Counted from the stretch's first letter, positions 1 to 8,717 are shown. The stretch: DNA of 64,000 nt from CAZWBR01 sp964404205 (GCA_964404205.1 CAYOJD010000001.1:1-64000), one strand, 5' to 3'. Numbers and translations are program-made. The notes: generated by a model not told the origin, from the letters alone.

Positions 1-333
1 GGGGATTTCGATTTCGAGGTTCCGTCCCGTTTGCTCGAAATGCCTAAAAACAAAGATTACGGTCAGTACGCCGATAAAGATGGTTCGCTCTGGACCTGCT
101 TTACGACCAACAACGACATTACCGGCGGAAACTCGGGCAGCCCTGTGATGAATGCCAATGGTGAACTGATTGGCATTGCCTTCGACGGCAACTGGGAAGC
201 CATGAGCGGCGATATCGCGTTCGAGCCTGAATTGCAGAAATGTATCAATGTCGATATCCGCTTTGTGCTTTGGACCATCGACAAATTTGCAGGCGCCGGC
301 CATCTGGTCAATGAAATGACGCTCATCAAATAA
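1..333 (+). CDS. S46 family dipeptidyl-peptidase, DPP7-like (C-terminal part only)
   Basis: The gene is already open at base 1 and runs to the TAA at 331-333; only the last 110 residues are in the window. They contain the S46 catalytic-serine motif TGGNSGSP followed by FDGNWEAMSGDIAFEP and the conserved tail NVDIRFVLWTIDKFAGA. S46 enzymes are chymotrypsin-fold periplasmic exopeptidases that release dipeptides from peptide N-termini in Bacteroidota. The residue 18 positions after the serine is Gly (FDGN); DPP11 enzymes, which prefer acidic P1 residues, have Arg here (FDRN), so a DPP7-like preference for hydrophobic residues is inferred. The signal peptide and the catalytic His and Asp lie upstream of the window. 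The family call is very secure, the subtype moderately so. Confidence 0.93.
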   Translation, partial: GDFDFEVPSRLLEMPKNKDYGQYADKDGSLWTCFTTNNDITGGNSGSPVMNANGELIGIAFDGNWEAMSGDIAFEPELQKCINVDIRFVLWTIDKFAGAGHLVNEMTLIK

Positions 334-363
334 GCCCTTCCCGCAAAGGAAAAAAATATGGCT

Positions 364-406
364 ATAAACCACAGAGAATAATTTTCTCTGTGGTTTATCT
401 ATTTTT
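364..406 (+). terminator. Rho-independent terminator after the S46 peptidase
   Basis: A perfect 15-bp inverted repeat (364-378 with 384-398, 5-nt loop) starts 31 nt after the peptidase stop codon and is followed by the T-rich stretch CTATTTTTA. It separates the peptidase from rnhA. Confidence 0.8.
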
Positions 407-426
407 ACAGCAATTTTAATATCGAT

Positions 427-894
427 ATGACAACTCCTCCGCCACAAGTGATTATCTACACCGACGGAGCCTGCCGCGGAAACCCCGGTGCAGGCGGTTA
501 CGGAACCCTGCTGATAAGCAACAACCGAAAGAAGGAGCTTTCGGAGGGCTATCGTCTCACCACCAACAACCGGATGGAGTTGATGGCCGTTATTGCCGGG
601 TTGGAAGCCTTAAAGATTCCGGGTTGCGAGGTGATTATTTATTCCGACTCGAAATATGTGGTTGAGGCGGTCGAAAAAAAATGGCTCTTCGCGTGGCTGA
701 AAACAGGCTTCAAAGGGAAAAAGAATGCCGACCTCTGGATGAGGTTTCTCGAGCTTTACAATCGACATAAAGTGAGGTTCGTCTGGGTAAAAGGCCATGC
801 CAGCAATGAGGGCAACGAGCGGTGCGACCAGTTGGCCGTAGAAGCATCGCAACAGCCGGTTTTGCAGGAAGACTCTGGCTACCAACCAGAATAA
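427..894 (+). CDS. rnhA: Ribonuclease HI
   Basis: This 155-residue protein degrades the RNA strand of RNA-DNA hybrids (R-loops, Okazaki primers) in the cytoplasm. All catalytic residues of type 1 RNase H are visible: D13 in IYTDGACRGNPG, E51 in NNRMELMAVI, D74 in IYSDSKYV and D134 in NERCDQLA, with the assisting H124 in VKGHASNEGN. The length matches the single-domain bacterial enzyme; the N-terminal hybrid-binding domain of some RNases H is absent. It starts at the ATG at 427, just past the terminator of the preceding gene, so it probably has its own promoter in the short A/T-rich gap. A type 2 RNase H (rnhB) is also present at 13460-14062. Confidence 0.96.
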   Translation: MTTPPPQVIIYTDGACRGNPGAGGYGTLLISNNRKKELSEGYRLTTNNRMELMAVIAGLEALKIPGCEVIIYSDSKYVVEAVEKKWLFAWLKTGFKGKKNADLWMRFLELYNRHKVRFVWVKGHASNEGNERCDQLAVEASQQPVLQEDSGYQPE

Positions 895-945
895 CTACTT
901 GAAAATTAACGGAGTTTTGATCCATCTCTTTATTACAGGCTATGC

Positions 946-974
946 TTGTCAATCCCGTTAAATTTTTACATTTG
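946..974 (+). promoter_or_regulatory. Bacteroidota-type promoter for waaA
   Basis: TTG at 946-948 is followed after 18 nt by TACATTTG at 967-974, matching the phylum consensus TTG / TAnnTTTG. It lies 20 nt before the waaA start codon, so the leader would be very short. Confidence 0.6.
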
Positions 975-993
975 TCGTGAAATTGCACCCTGA

Positions 994-2223
994 ATGAAAT
1001 TGCTTTACAATACTGGCATCAAAGCTTATTATCTGATGGTTAAGCTGGCTTCGCTGCGCAATCGCAAAGCCAGGCTTTGGCTCAACGGGCGCAAAGATAT
1101 TTTCAACAGACTGCAAAAAACCATTCAGCCCGGCGAACCGTTACTTTGGTTCCATGCTTCGTCGCTTGGAGAGTTTGAGCAAGGCCGCCCGGTGATAGAA
1201 GCCATCAAGAAAAACCACAGCCGGTATAAAATCTTGCTCACCTTTTTTTCGCCATCGGGTTACGAGGTGCGGAAAAATTACGAATTTGCCGATTATGTGT
1301 TTTATCTGCCGCTCGATACCAAAAAGAATGCCAACCGGTTTCTCGATATCGTGAAGCCCGAAAAGGCCTTCTTCATCAAATACGAATTCTGGCTCCACTT
1401 CCTCACCGCTTTGCGCGAACGGGAAATTCCGACCTATATCTTTTCTGCTCTTTTCCGTCCGTCGCAGATCTTTTTCAAGCCTTGGGGAAAATGGTATCTC
1501 GAAGCGCTTAAAGCTTATAGCCACATCTATGTGCAAAACATCAAATCGGCAGCATTGCTGAAGAAATTTGGGTTTAAAAATGTCTCGGTCAGCGGCGATA
1601 CACGCCTTGACAGGGTAGCCCAAATAGCAGCCTCGGCACCAGTGCTCGAAAAAATGGAGCAGTTCTGTCAGGGTGAGAAAGCTGTGATTGCCGGAAGTAC
1701 CTGGAAAGAGGATGAAGAACTCTTTATCCGCTTCGTGAACAGCGAAACCAGCCATCAGAAATTTGTCATTGCCCCGCACGAAGTCGACGAACAATCGATT
1801 GAACGGGTAACCGGAGCCCTTCAGCGAAGTTATGTATGCTATTCGAACGCGACTGTCGGGGAGTTGCGTGAGGCCGAAGTTTTGGTTATCGATGGCTATG
1901 GCTATTTGGTATCGGTTTATCGTTACGGAAAAGTGGCTTATATTGGCGGCGGATTTACCTCAGGGATTCACAGCATCCTCGAACCGGCTGCATATGGAAT
2001 GCCTGTTATTTTCGGGCCCAACTTTCACAAATTTCAGGAAGCACACGATCTGCTCGCTTCGGGTGCAGCCAACGCTGTCAACAACTACGAAGAGCTTGAA
2101 TCGCTCCTCGATAACTACCTGACCAACGAGACCAAACTACATGCCGATTCAGCCAAATCGCAGCTCTATGTAGCCCAAAACCGTGGCGCATCCGACAAAA
2201 TTGTAAGCCATATTTTTGGGTAA
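994..2223 (+). CDS. waaA: 3-deoxy-D-manno-octulosonic acid (Kdo) transferase
   Basis: WaaA (KdtA) transfers Kdo from CMP-Kdo to lipid IVA at the inner face of the cytoplasmic membrane, the first step of LPS core assembly. The 409-residue length fits the family. Diagnostic segments are an N-terminal amphipathic/hydrophobic stretch (residues 1-20), WFHASSLGEFEQGRPV with the family's essential Glu near residue 60, FSPSGYEVRKN, the KYEFW segment near residue 130, VSGDTRLDR, and the C-terminal GT30 segment GGGFTSGIHSILEPAAYGMPVIFGP. It is transcribed alone: a promoter precedes it, and 275 bp separate it from nrdJ. Whether it adds one or two Kdo residues cannot be read from the sequence. Confidence 0.95.
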   Translation: MKLLYNTGIKAYYLMVKLASLRNRKARLWLNGRKDIFNRLQKTIQPGEPLLWFHASSLGEFEQGRPVIEAIKKNHSRYKILLTFFSPSGYEVRKNYEFADYVFYLPLDTKKNANRFLDIVKPEKAFFIKYEFWLHFLTALREREIPTYIFSALFRPSQIFFKPWGKWYLEALKAYSHIYVQNIKSAALLKKFGFKNVSVSGDTRLDRVAQIAASAPVLEKMEQFCQGEKAVIAGSTWKEDEELFIRFVNSETSHQKFVIAPHEVDEQSIERVTGALQRSYVCYSNATVGELREAEVLVIDGYGYLVSVYRYGKVAYIGGGFTSGIHSILEPAAYGMPVIFGPNFHKFQEAHDLLASGAANAVNNYEELESLLDNYLTNETKLHADSAKSQLYVAQNRGASDKIVSHIFG

Positions 2224-2257
2224 TACCCGCATCCCTGCTGCTTAAACATTTTTGATG

Positions 2258-2290
2258 AAAAAGTCAAGCCATGTTGACTTTAAAATTTCA
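2258..2290 (+). terminator. Possible weak terminator after waaA
   Basis: An 8-bp inverted repeat (AAAGTCAA / TTGACTTT, around 2260-2281) with a 6-nt loop is followed by an A/T-rich stretch without a clean T-run. It sits about 36 nt after the waaA stop codon. Confidence 0.3.
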
Positions 2291-2317
2291 TTTTGGTAAA
2301 CTTTTCTGCGTTATCAA

Positions 2318-2337
2318 AAATACATCTATATGTATTT
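2318..2337. promoter_or_regulatory. Inverted repeat upstream of nrdJ, candidate operator
   Basis: AAATACAT (2318-2325) and ATGTATTT (2330-2337) form an 8-bp dyad with a 4-nt spacer, 162 nt before the nrdJ start. This could bind a dimeric regulator of ribonucleotide reductase. It does not clearly match the NrdR box and no regulator is identified. Confidence 0.3.
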
Positions 2338-2498
2338 CAACAAACTAACAGCATAAGGTTGATAACTTTTGAAAATCTGCAAAAAAAAAGTTACCAAAAA
2401 AGCATCATCATAACTATATTGCAACAACCAAAATCATCGAAAATAATCTTTTAATAATAGGAGCAGATATCGTTAAATAATCCTGAAAAAATCATCGA

Positions 2499-5051
2499 AT
2501 GGAACTTAAAGAAATTGAGAAGGGAACCAAGGGTGAAACACCTACGACCTACACTTCGGAAGCAGCCTTTGAAGCTTCACTGAAATACTTCAAAGGCGAC
2601 GACCTTGCAGCCCGCGTTTGGGTAAACAAGTACGCGTTGAAAGATTCGTACGGCAATATTTATGAATTAACACCCGACCACTTGCACCACCGGCTGGCAT
2701 CGGAAATCGCCCGTATCGAGAAAAATTATCCCAACCCGCTGTCAGAAGAAGAGCTGTTCGAATTGTTCAGGGATTTTAAATATATCGTCCCGCAAGGCGG
2801 CCCAATGACCGGAATCGGAAATAATTTTCAGGTAGCATCGCTGTCGAACTGTTTCGTAGTGGGCAATGGTGCCGACTCGTATGGCGGTATCATGATGGTC
2901 GATCAGGAACAGGTGCAACTGATGAAACGCCGTGGCGGCGTGGGCCACGACCTTTCGCATATCCGCCCAAAAGGTTCGCCGGTAAAAAATTCGGCACTCA
3001 CCTCAACCGGTATTGTACCGTTTATGGAACGTTTCTCCAACTCGACCCGCGAGGTGGCCCAGGATGGCCGACGCGGCGCATTGATGCTTTCTGTTTCGAT
3101 TAAGCATCCCGATAGCGAACAGTTTATCGACGCCAAAATGGACGAAGGCAAAGTAACAGGAGCCAACGTATCGGTAAAGATCGACGACGATTTTATGATG
3201 TCTGTCCGCGATGGAAAAAATTATCTTCAAAGTTACCCTGTCGAAAGCAGCAACCCAACATACACCAAAGAGACTGATGCCGCCAAATTGTGGCAAAAAA
3301 TTGTTTTCAACGCGTGGAAATCGGCCGAACCGGGCATTCTTTTCTGGGATACGGTAACCCGCGAATCGGTTCCGGATTGCTATGCCGATTTGGGTTATAA
3401 AACCGTATCGACCAACCCTTGCGGTGAAATTCCACTTTGCCCGTACGATAGTTGCCGACTGATAGCCGTGAACCTCTACTCGTATGTCGAGAACCCGTTT
3501 ACCCCGCAGGCCAAATTCAATTTCGACCTATTCCGAATACATGTTCGTCATGCACAACGTATTATGGACGACATTATCGACTTGGAACTTGAAAAGATCG
3601 ATGCCATTTACAATAAAATTGTGGCCGACCCTGAAGATCCCGAAATCAAAAGGGTCGAAACCAATCTCTGGCATAAAATCAGGGAGAAAGCCATCAATGG
3701 TCGACGTACCGGTATCGGTATCACCGCTGAAGGCGATATGCTTGCTGCGCTCGGATTGCGTTACGGATCGGAAGATGCTGTTGATTTCTCGGTTGAGGTA
3801 CATAAAATCGTTGCACTTGAAGCTTATCGCGGCTCTGTCAATCTGGCCAAAGAGCGTGGTGCTTTCCCGATTTACGATACCAAGCGCGAAAAAAACAACC
3901 CGTATATTCAGCGCCTGGCCAAAGCCGACCCTGAACTTTATGCAGAAATGGCCAAATATGGCCGCCGAAATATCGCTTTGCTGACCATTGCACCTACCGG
4001 TACCACCAGTTTAATGACTCAAACGACCTCGGGAATCGAGCCTGTGTTTATGCCCGTGTACAAACGTCGCCGTAAAGTGAATCCGAACGACAAGGATGCA
4101 CGCGTCGATTTTGTAGACGAAATGGGCGACTCGTGGGAAGAATACATTGTTTTCCACCACAAGTTCAAAACCTGGATGGAAATCAATGGCTACGACACCC
4201 GTAAAAATTACTCCAATGAAGAGCTTGATCTTCTGATGGCAAAGTCGCCCTATCACAAAGCTACTTCAAACGATGTTGACTGGATTTCGAAAGTAAAAAT
4301 GCAGGGAAAAATCCAGAAATGGGTCGACCACTCGATTTCAGTAACCATTAACCTCCCCGAAGAGGCAACGGAAGAATTGGTTGGCAGACTTTACTTTGCC
4401 GCCTGGGAGAGCGGTTGCAAAGGGGTTACCGTTTATCGTGAAGGTTCTCGTTCAGGAGTTCTTATTTCAACCAAAGATAAAGAGAAGAAGAAGGATGGTA
4501 CATTCCCGACCAAACGTCCGGAAGTCCTTGAAGCCGATATCGTCCGCTTCCAAAACAACAAAGACAAGTGGATTGCATTTATTGGTTTAATTGATGGGAA
4601 ACCGTACGAAATCTTTACCGGGTTAGCCGATGATGAAGATGGAATTTTACTGCCACGCTCGGTTACCGAAGGTTGGATTATCAAGAGCCGGGATGAAAAT
4701 GGCGTATCGCGCTATGATTTCCAATATCGCAACAACCGGGGTTATAAGACCACTATCGAAGGCCTGTCGTATAAATTCAACCCGATTTTCTGGAACTATG
4801 CTAAGCTGATTTCCAGCGTACTGCGTCACGGGATGCCTATCCAGAAAGCCGTTGAACTGGTCACCAGTTTACAGTTCGATGTCGAATCTATCAATACCTG
4901 GAAAAACGGGGTTGCGCGTGCCCTGAAGAAATACATCCCGAACGGCACCGCCTGCGAAGATGCCAAATGCGAAGGCTGTGGTTCTGAAAACGTGATTTAT
5001 CAGGAAGGTTGTCTGATTTGTCAAGACTGTGGTTCATCGAAATGTGGATGA
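2499..5051 (+). CDS. nrdJ: Adenosylcobalamin-dependent (class II) ribonucleotide reductase
   Basis: NrdJ reduces ribonucleotides to deoxyribonucleotides using adenosylcobalamin to generate the thiyl radical, so it works with or without oxygen. The 850-residue protein has the class II barrel: SNCFVVGN (C118, one of the disulfide-forming cysteines), the RRGGVGHDLS segment, NPCGEIPLC (radical Cys 308 and Glu 310), RRTGIGITAEGD, and APTGTTSLMTQTTSGIEP. Residues about 660-770 look like the TSCPD domain common at the C-terminus of this type. The last 32 residues carry a cluster of cysteines in CxxC pairs, expected to relay electrons from thioredoxin. No separate small subunit adjoins it, as expected for class II. 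The ATG at 2499 follows a 275-bp A/T-rich leader; no cobalamin riboswitch elements were recognised there. Confidence 0.96.
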   Translation: MELKEIEKGTKGETPTTYTSEAAFEASLKYFKGDDLAARVWVNKYALKDSYGNIYELTPDHLHHRLASEIARIEKNYPNPLSEEELFELFRDFKYIVPQGGPMTGIGNNFQVASLSNCFVVGNGADSYGGIMMVDQEQVQLMKRRGGVGHDLSHIRPKGSPVKNSALTSTGIVPFMERFSNSTREVAQDGRRGALMLSVSIKHPDSEQFIDAKMDEGKVTGANVSVKIDDDFMMSVRDGKNYLQSYPVESSNPTYTKETDAAKLWQKIVFNAWKSAEPGILFWDTVTRESVPDCYADLGYKTVSTNPCGEIPLCPYDSCRLIAVNLYSYVENPFTPQAKFNFDLFRIHVRHAQRIMDDIIDLELEKIDAIYNKIVADPEDPEIKRVETNLWHKIREKAINGRRTGIGITAEGDMLAALGLRYGSEDAVDFSVEVHKIVALEAYRGSVNLAKERGAFPIYDTKREKNNPYIQRLAKADPELYAEMAKYGRRNIALLTIAPTGTTSLMTQTTSGIEPVFMPVYKRRRKVNPNDKDARVDFVDEMGDSWEEYIVFHHKFKTWMEINGYDTRKNYSNEELDLLMAKSPYHKATSNDVDWISKVKMQGKIQKWVDHSISVTINLPEEATEELVGRLYFAAWESGCKGVTVYREGSRSGVLISTKDKEKKKDGTFPTKRPEVLEADIVRFQNNKDKWIAFIGLIDGKPYEIFTGLADDEDGILLPRSVTEGWIIKSRDENGVSRYDFQYRNNRGYKTTIEGLSYKFNPIFWNYAKLISSVLRHGMPIQKAVELVTSLQFDVESINTWKNGVARALKKYIPNGTACEDAKCEGCGSENVIYQEGCLICQDCGSSKCG

Positions 5052-5074
5052 TATTTGAATTGCAATAATCTTGA

Positions 5075-5106
5075 GAAGGCCGGCTTTGCCCGGCCTTCTT
5101 CATTTC
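5075..5106. terminator. Bidirectional terminator between nrdJ and the GntR gene
   Basis: A perfect G/C-rich 10-bp stem (5075-5084 with 5091-5100, loop 5085-5090) sits between two convergent genes. On the plus strand the stem is followed by TCATTT; on the minus strand the GntR stop codon lies just before it, so it can serve both. Confidence 0.75.
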
Positions 5107-6118
5107 AGAATGAACCTCGGCTGATTAACTCGAATCGGTTGGCCATTCGACCACTCAGCTCTCCTTTTATCATCGAAACAGCAATTGAACCCATAGCCTG
5201 AAAATCTGTAGTCAGGACTGAAATTCCGCCATGCAGCAACTCTTTCATCGGTGTTTCATCATAAGACACTACACCAATATCCACTCCCACCTTCCAACCC
5301 AGTCTTTCGATCTCCTTGAGAAACCAAATCAATTCGGCATCATCAAAAACAATATAAAAATGGTTCCGAACGATACCTGTTTCAGCCAACCGGTGGATGA
5401 TATTCCCGTCGAAACCTGTCTCTTTAATAAAATCCATGAAGCCATCGATGCAACCTTTTGGTATAAACTGAAATGGGTTGGCAGATAAACAAAGATTGAC
5501 ACAACAGTACTTTTGGATAAGTGGGAACCCTTCACGTAACCCATTGAAAATATCATTTCTAAAATTCTGATAAACCGCTGCTCCCTCAAAGGTATATCCT
5601 TCAACCATGCCATCGATTAGAATCAATTCCTTGTCAGGAATCCGCTTCAGAATCCTGGACAGATCCTCGTGCAGATGGGGCATTATCAAATAATGGCTGT
5701 ATTTACCCAAATTGTCACGAATAATCTGTTCGAACCGTTTGTGATCGTAGTGATGGAAAAATACGTTTACCTCTACATCTTTACCCAATCCTTCGATAAT
5801 CGATTGATAAAGAATTTCTTTATAGGCATTCATCCTGTCAAATAAAAGAAAGATTCTCAATTTGCGGACAAGAGTCGTATTCGCAATATAGTAACCCTTC
5901 CCTTGCTTTGAGGCAACAATTCCGGCCAGCCTAAGTTCTTCGTAAGCGCGGATAACAGTGCCGGGCGACAACTGGTGAGCAGTGCAAAACCGGTGAATTG
6001 AGGGAATTGGGCTTCCTTGCGTCAATTTTCTCTCTTCAATCAGTCGGACTATTTCATCTTTTATCTGCTGAAAAACAGGTGTAATCTTCTTGCTATCGAT
6101 TGAAATTAATCTCTCCAC
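5105..6118 (-). CDS. GntR-family regulator with a sugar-binding-protein-like effector domain
   Basis: Residues 1-75 form a GntR winged helix (PVFQQIKDEIVRLIEE, QGSPIPSIHRFCTAHQLSPGTVIRAYEELRLAGIV, KGKGYYI). Residues about 90-337 look like a periplasmic-binding-protein/LacI-type effector domain, including VGVDIGVVSYDETPMKELLHGGISVLTTDF. This architecture is common in Bacteroidota regulators of sugar catabolism. It starts with GTG: an in-frame stop lies directly upstream and there is no nearby ATG. The gene is divergent from the apiose operon, with a dyad (6129-6154) in the gap, so the inferred job is local control of that operon with D-apiose or an intermediate as effector. The family is secure; the ligand is inference. 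Confidence 0.85.
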   Translation of the reverse strand: MERLISIDSKKITPVFQQIKDEIVRLIEERKLTQGSPIPSIHRFCTAHQLSPGTVIRAYEELRLAGIVASKQGKGYYIANTTLVRKLRIFLLFDRMNAYKEILYQSIIEGLGKDVEVNVFFHHYDHKRFEQIIRDNLGKYSHYLIMPHLHEDLSRILKRIPDKELILIDGMVEGYTFEGAAVYQNFRNDIFNGLREGFPLIQKYCCVNLCLSANPFQFIPKGCIDGFMDFIKETGFDGNIIHRLAETGIVRNHFYIVFDDAELIWFLKEIERLGWKVGVDIGVVSYDETPMKELLHGGISVLTTDFQAMGSIAVSMIKGELSGRMANRFELISRGSF

Positions 6119-6128
6119 TTAGATATGA

Positions 6129-6154
6129 TGTTATAGAACATATTCATTATAACA
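6129..6154. promoter_or_regulatory. Candidate operator of the GntR regulator
   Basis: TGTTATA (6129-6135) and TATAACA (6148-6154) form a perfect 7-bp dyad with a 12-nt spacer. It lies 11 bp upstream of the GntR start and 79 bp before the permease gene, where a site for autoregulation and control of the divergent operon would be expected. Confidence 0.45.
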
Positions 6155-6232
6155 GTCCAAATCTAATAAACTTTGTGATTTTTGAACTGAATAAGTATAG
6201 TAAAGTTAACAAACCAACTAAAATCCGGAACT

Positions 6233-7246
6233 ATGATTGTAGTAACCAATTATTTTGTCGCAATACTCTGTTGTGTGTTGGCGATGATTTGCTGGGGATC
6301 GTGGCAAAACACCCGCAATTTGGCCAACAAAAAATGGAGGTTCGAGCTTTATTACTGGGATTTTGTTGCCGGAATCCTGCTTTCGTCGCTCGTAGCAGCA
6401 CTCACTATCGGAAGTTTGGGAAGCGAAGGCAGAACCTTTGCCAATGATGTGGCCCAGGCCGAATGGCTTTATATTGGGTCGGCGGCGTTAGGCGGTGCCA
6501 TTTGGAACCTAGGAACCCTCCTGCTGGTTGCGGCTATTTCGATTGCCGGAATGTCGGTGGCATTCCCGGTAGGTGGTGGCATTGGATGGTTGCTTGGAAT
6601 TGCCGTCAATTATAACCCTGATGAAGTAAAGAGTTCTCCAATGCTTTTTGGTGGAATGGCAGCCATAATCATAGCAATCCTGCTCAGTATGCGAGCTTAC
6701 CAGAAACTGGCTTCAGGGCAGAAAAAAACGACCGCCAAGGGCTTTCTGCTCGCACTTTCGGCTGGTTTGCTGATTGCCTTTTTCTATAAATTTGTAGCTT
6801 TCTCATTGGCAGCAAACGAAGTAACAGCCTCAGGAATAATTCTCGAAGCCGGCAGGATATCGCCCTACACCGCCGTTTTTTCCTTTTCAATAGGCGTTTT
6901 TGTCAGTACATTTATTTTTAACCCCATCATGATGCGCAACCCGGTTGAAGGAAAACCACTCTCGATTGGCGACTATTTGAAAGGTGGCCGTCGAGACCAC
7001 TTCTGGGGTATGATTGGAGGTGCGATCTGGTGCATTGGAAATATTGTGAGTTTTATGGCTGCCTCGTCCGCAAGCCCGGCAATTTCGTATGGATTAAGCA
7101 ATGCAGCCCCTGTAGTAGCTGCATTTTGGGGCATTTTTGTCTGGAAAGAGTTTAAAGATGCACCAACAGGAACTCCCCGACTACTGAGCTTGATGTTCCT
7201 GTTTTACATCATAGGCTTGACCATGATTACCATTGCGAATATTTAA
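6233..7246 (+). CDS. Sugar permease of the drug/metabolite superfamily (GRP/RhaT-like), probable D-apiose importer
   Basis: This 337-residue integral membrane protein has about ten hydrophobic segments, starting with TNYFVAILCCVLAMICWGSW and ending with LSLMFLFYIIGLTMITIANI. The early WGSWQNTRNL motif and the internal AFPVGGGIGWLLGIAVNY segment resemble the glucose/ribose-porter and L-rhamnose-permease branch of the DMT superfamily. It opens the operon that encodes the GH140 enzyme and the apiose-oxidising enzymes, with 16 nt to the next gene. Import of D-apiose across the inner membrane is therefore inferred from context, since no ABC transporter or other sugar carrier is present nearby. The membrane-permease call is secure, the substrate is not. 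Confidence 0.75.
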   Translation: MIVVTNYFVAILCCVLAMICWGSWQNTRNLANKKWRFELYYWDFVAGILLSSLVAALTIGSLGSEGRTFANDVAQAEWLYIGSAALGGAIWNLGTLLLVAAISIAGMSVAFPVGGGIGWLLGIAVNYNPDEVKSSPMLFGGMAAIIIAILLSMRAYQKLASGQKKTTAKGFLLALSAGLLIAFFYKFVAFSLAANEVTASGIILEAGRISPYTAVFSFSIGVFVSTFIFNPIMMRNPVEGKPLSIGDYLKGGRRDHFWGMIGGAIWCIGNIVSFMAASSASPAISYGLSNAAPVVAAFWGIFVWKEFKDAPTGTPRLLSLMFLFYIIGLTMITIANI

Positions 7247-7262
7247 CCCAAAATAAATAGTG

Positions 7263-8714
7263 ATGAAAAAAATACAACCCGTCAGTTTACTTCTTATCAT
7301 ATCGTTTGTACTCATATCGATTTCAAATTCAGCACAAGAAACAACAAAACAGTGGAGTGGCCCATCAACAAATCTGAATCATGGCAAACTTAAAGTAAGT
7401 GAAAATCAACACTATCTTACCTTCGACGACGGAACCCCATTCTTCTATCTGGGCGATACTGCATGGGAACTTTTTCACCGCTTGAGTAAGAAAGATGCAG
7501 AAAACTATCTTGAAAACCGTCGGGCAAAAGGGTTTACAGTTATTCAGGCGGTTGTTTTGGCCGAGCTCGATGGGTTGAATAGCCCCAATGCCGAAGGCGA
7601 AACCCCGTTGGTTGAGAATAACCCCTTAAAACCGAACGAAAAATATTTTGCTCATATCGACTGGGTGGTTCAAAAAGCAGCCGAAAAGGGAATTTTCATT
7701 GGGATGTTGCCTACATGGGGCGACAAATGGAACAAGAAATGGGGCGTTGGCCCGGAAATTTTCACACCCGAGAATGCCTTTGCCTATGGGAAATTTCTAG
7801 GCTCACGTTATAAAAATCAACCAAATATTATTTGGATTACTGGCGGCGACCGCCCAATTGAGAACGAGTTGCAAGGACAAATTATCGATCGAATGGCACT
7901 TGGCCTTCGTGAAGGCGATAATGGAAATCATCTGATTTCGTTCCATCCATGTGGTGGCGAAGGTTCATCAAAATATCTGCACAATAAAGCCTGGCTCGAT
8001 TTTAATATGCGTCAGAATGGTCACAGCGACAATTTTTCTGAACGCTATTATCTTACGTACGAAGATTACCTCCATACACCCATAAAACCAATAATAGACG
8101 CCGAACCCATTTACGAAGATCATCCTGTCAATTTCAATGCCGAACAATTTGGTCACTCGGTGGCTACCGATGTTCGTCGCCCCTTATACTGGGATCTTTT
8201 TGTTGGTGCTTTTGGCCATACCTACGGTCATCATTCGGTATGGCAAATGTGGTCACCCGAAAAGGAACCCGTAAACCGCCCACTGATGCCTTGGTATGAA
8301 GCAATTGACCAGCCCGGGGCCAGTCAAATGCTGTTTGGCCGTTTACTAATGGAGTCGCGCCCGTTTCTAACCCGAGTTCCCGATAATGAAATCGTGGTGG
8401 TCGATCGGGTGAATACATCCGTTCCGGGCGCCGGGCGGTACAAGTTTGTTGCCACCCGCGACAGCGAAGGCAGCTATGCGATGGTTTATGTTCCCGTTGG
8501 AAGAAGATTCAGTGTCAACATGGACAAAATTAAGGGCGACAGGGTAGTTGCCTGGTGGTACAACCCGCGCAATGGCGAAAGTGTAAAAATTGGCACCTAT
8601 CAGGCTTCAGGAACGGCATCCTTCATCTCGCCCGATGCCGGCGAAAACCTCGACTGGATTCTGGTACTCGACAATGCTGCTAAAAAATATCCGGCTCCGG
8701 GTACACGAAAATAG
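7263..8714 (+). CDS. GH140 (DUF4038) apiosidase-like glycoside hydrolase, exported
   Basis: A signal peptide (hydrophobic residues about 7-19, likely cleavage after NSA) places the enzyme in the periplasm or at the outer membrane. The body matches the DUF4038/GH140 TIM barrel: TFDDGTPFFYLGDTAWELFHRLSK, a catalytic-barrel segment ITGGDRPIENE, then DAEPIYEDHP and HHSVWQMWSP. The last ~90 residues form a beta-domain (WWYNPRNGESVKIGTY) of the type often annotated as a putative collagen-binding domain. Characterised GH140 enzymes release D-apiose from rhamnogalacturonan II. The following genes would oxidise exactly that sugar, which supports apiosidase activity. ATG 7263 is preferred to the GTG at 7260, because it gives a normal MKK signal start. 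Confidence 0.8.
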   Translation: MKKIQPVSLLLIISFVLISISNSAQETTKQWSGPSTNLNHGKLKVSENQHYLTFDDGTPFFYLGDTAWELFHRLSKKDAENYLENRRAKGFTVIQAVVLAELDGLNSPNAEGETPLVENNPLKPNEKYFAHIDWVVQKAAEKGIFIGMLPTWGDKWNKKWGVGPEIFTPENAFAYGKFLGSRYKNQPNIIWITGGDRPIENELQGQIIDRMALGLREGDNGNHLISFHPCGGEGSSKYLHNKAWLDFNMRQNGHSDNFSERYYLTYEDYLHTPIKPIIDAEPIYEDHPVNFNAEQFGHSVATDVRRPLYWDLFVGAFGHTYGHHSVWQMWSPEKEPVNRPLMPWYEAIDQPGASQMLFGRLLMESRPFLTRVPDNEIVVVDRVNTSVPGAGRYKFVATRDSEGSYAMVYVPVGRRFSVNMDKIKGDRVVAWWYNPRNGESVKIGTYQASGTASFISPDAGENLDWILVLDNAAKKYPAPGTRK

Positions 8715-8717
8715 ACC

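Noticed and set aside
2224..2498. Cobalamin riboswitch before the B12-dependent ribonucleotide reductase
   Set aside because: The gap is strongly A/T-rich and lacks the conserved B12-box sequence and the structure length expected.
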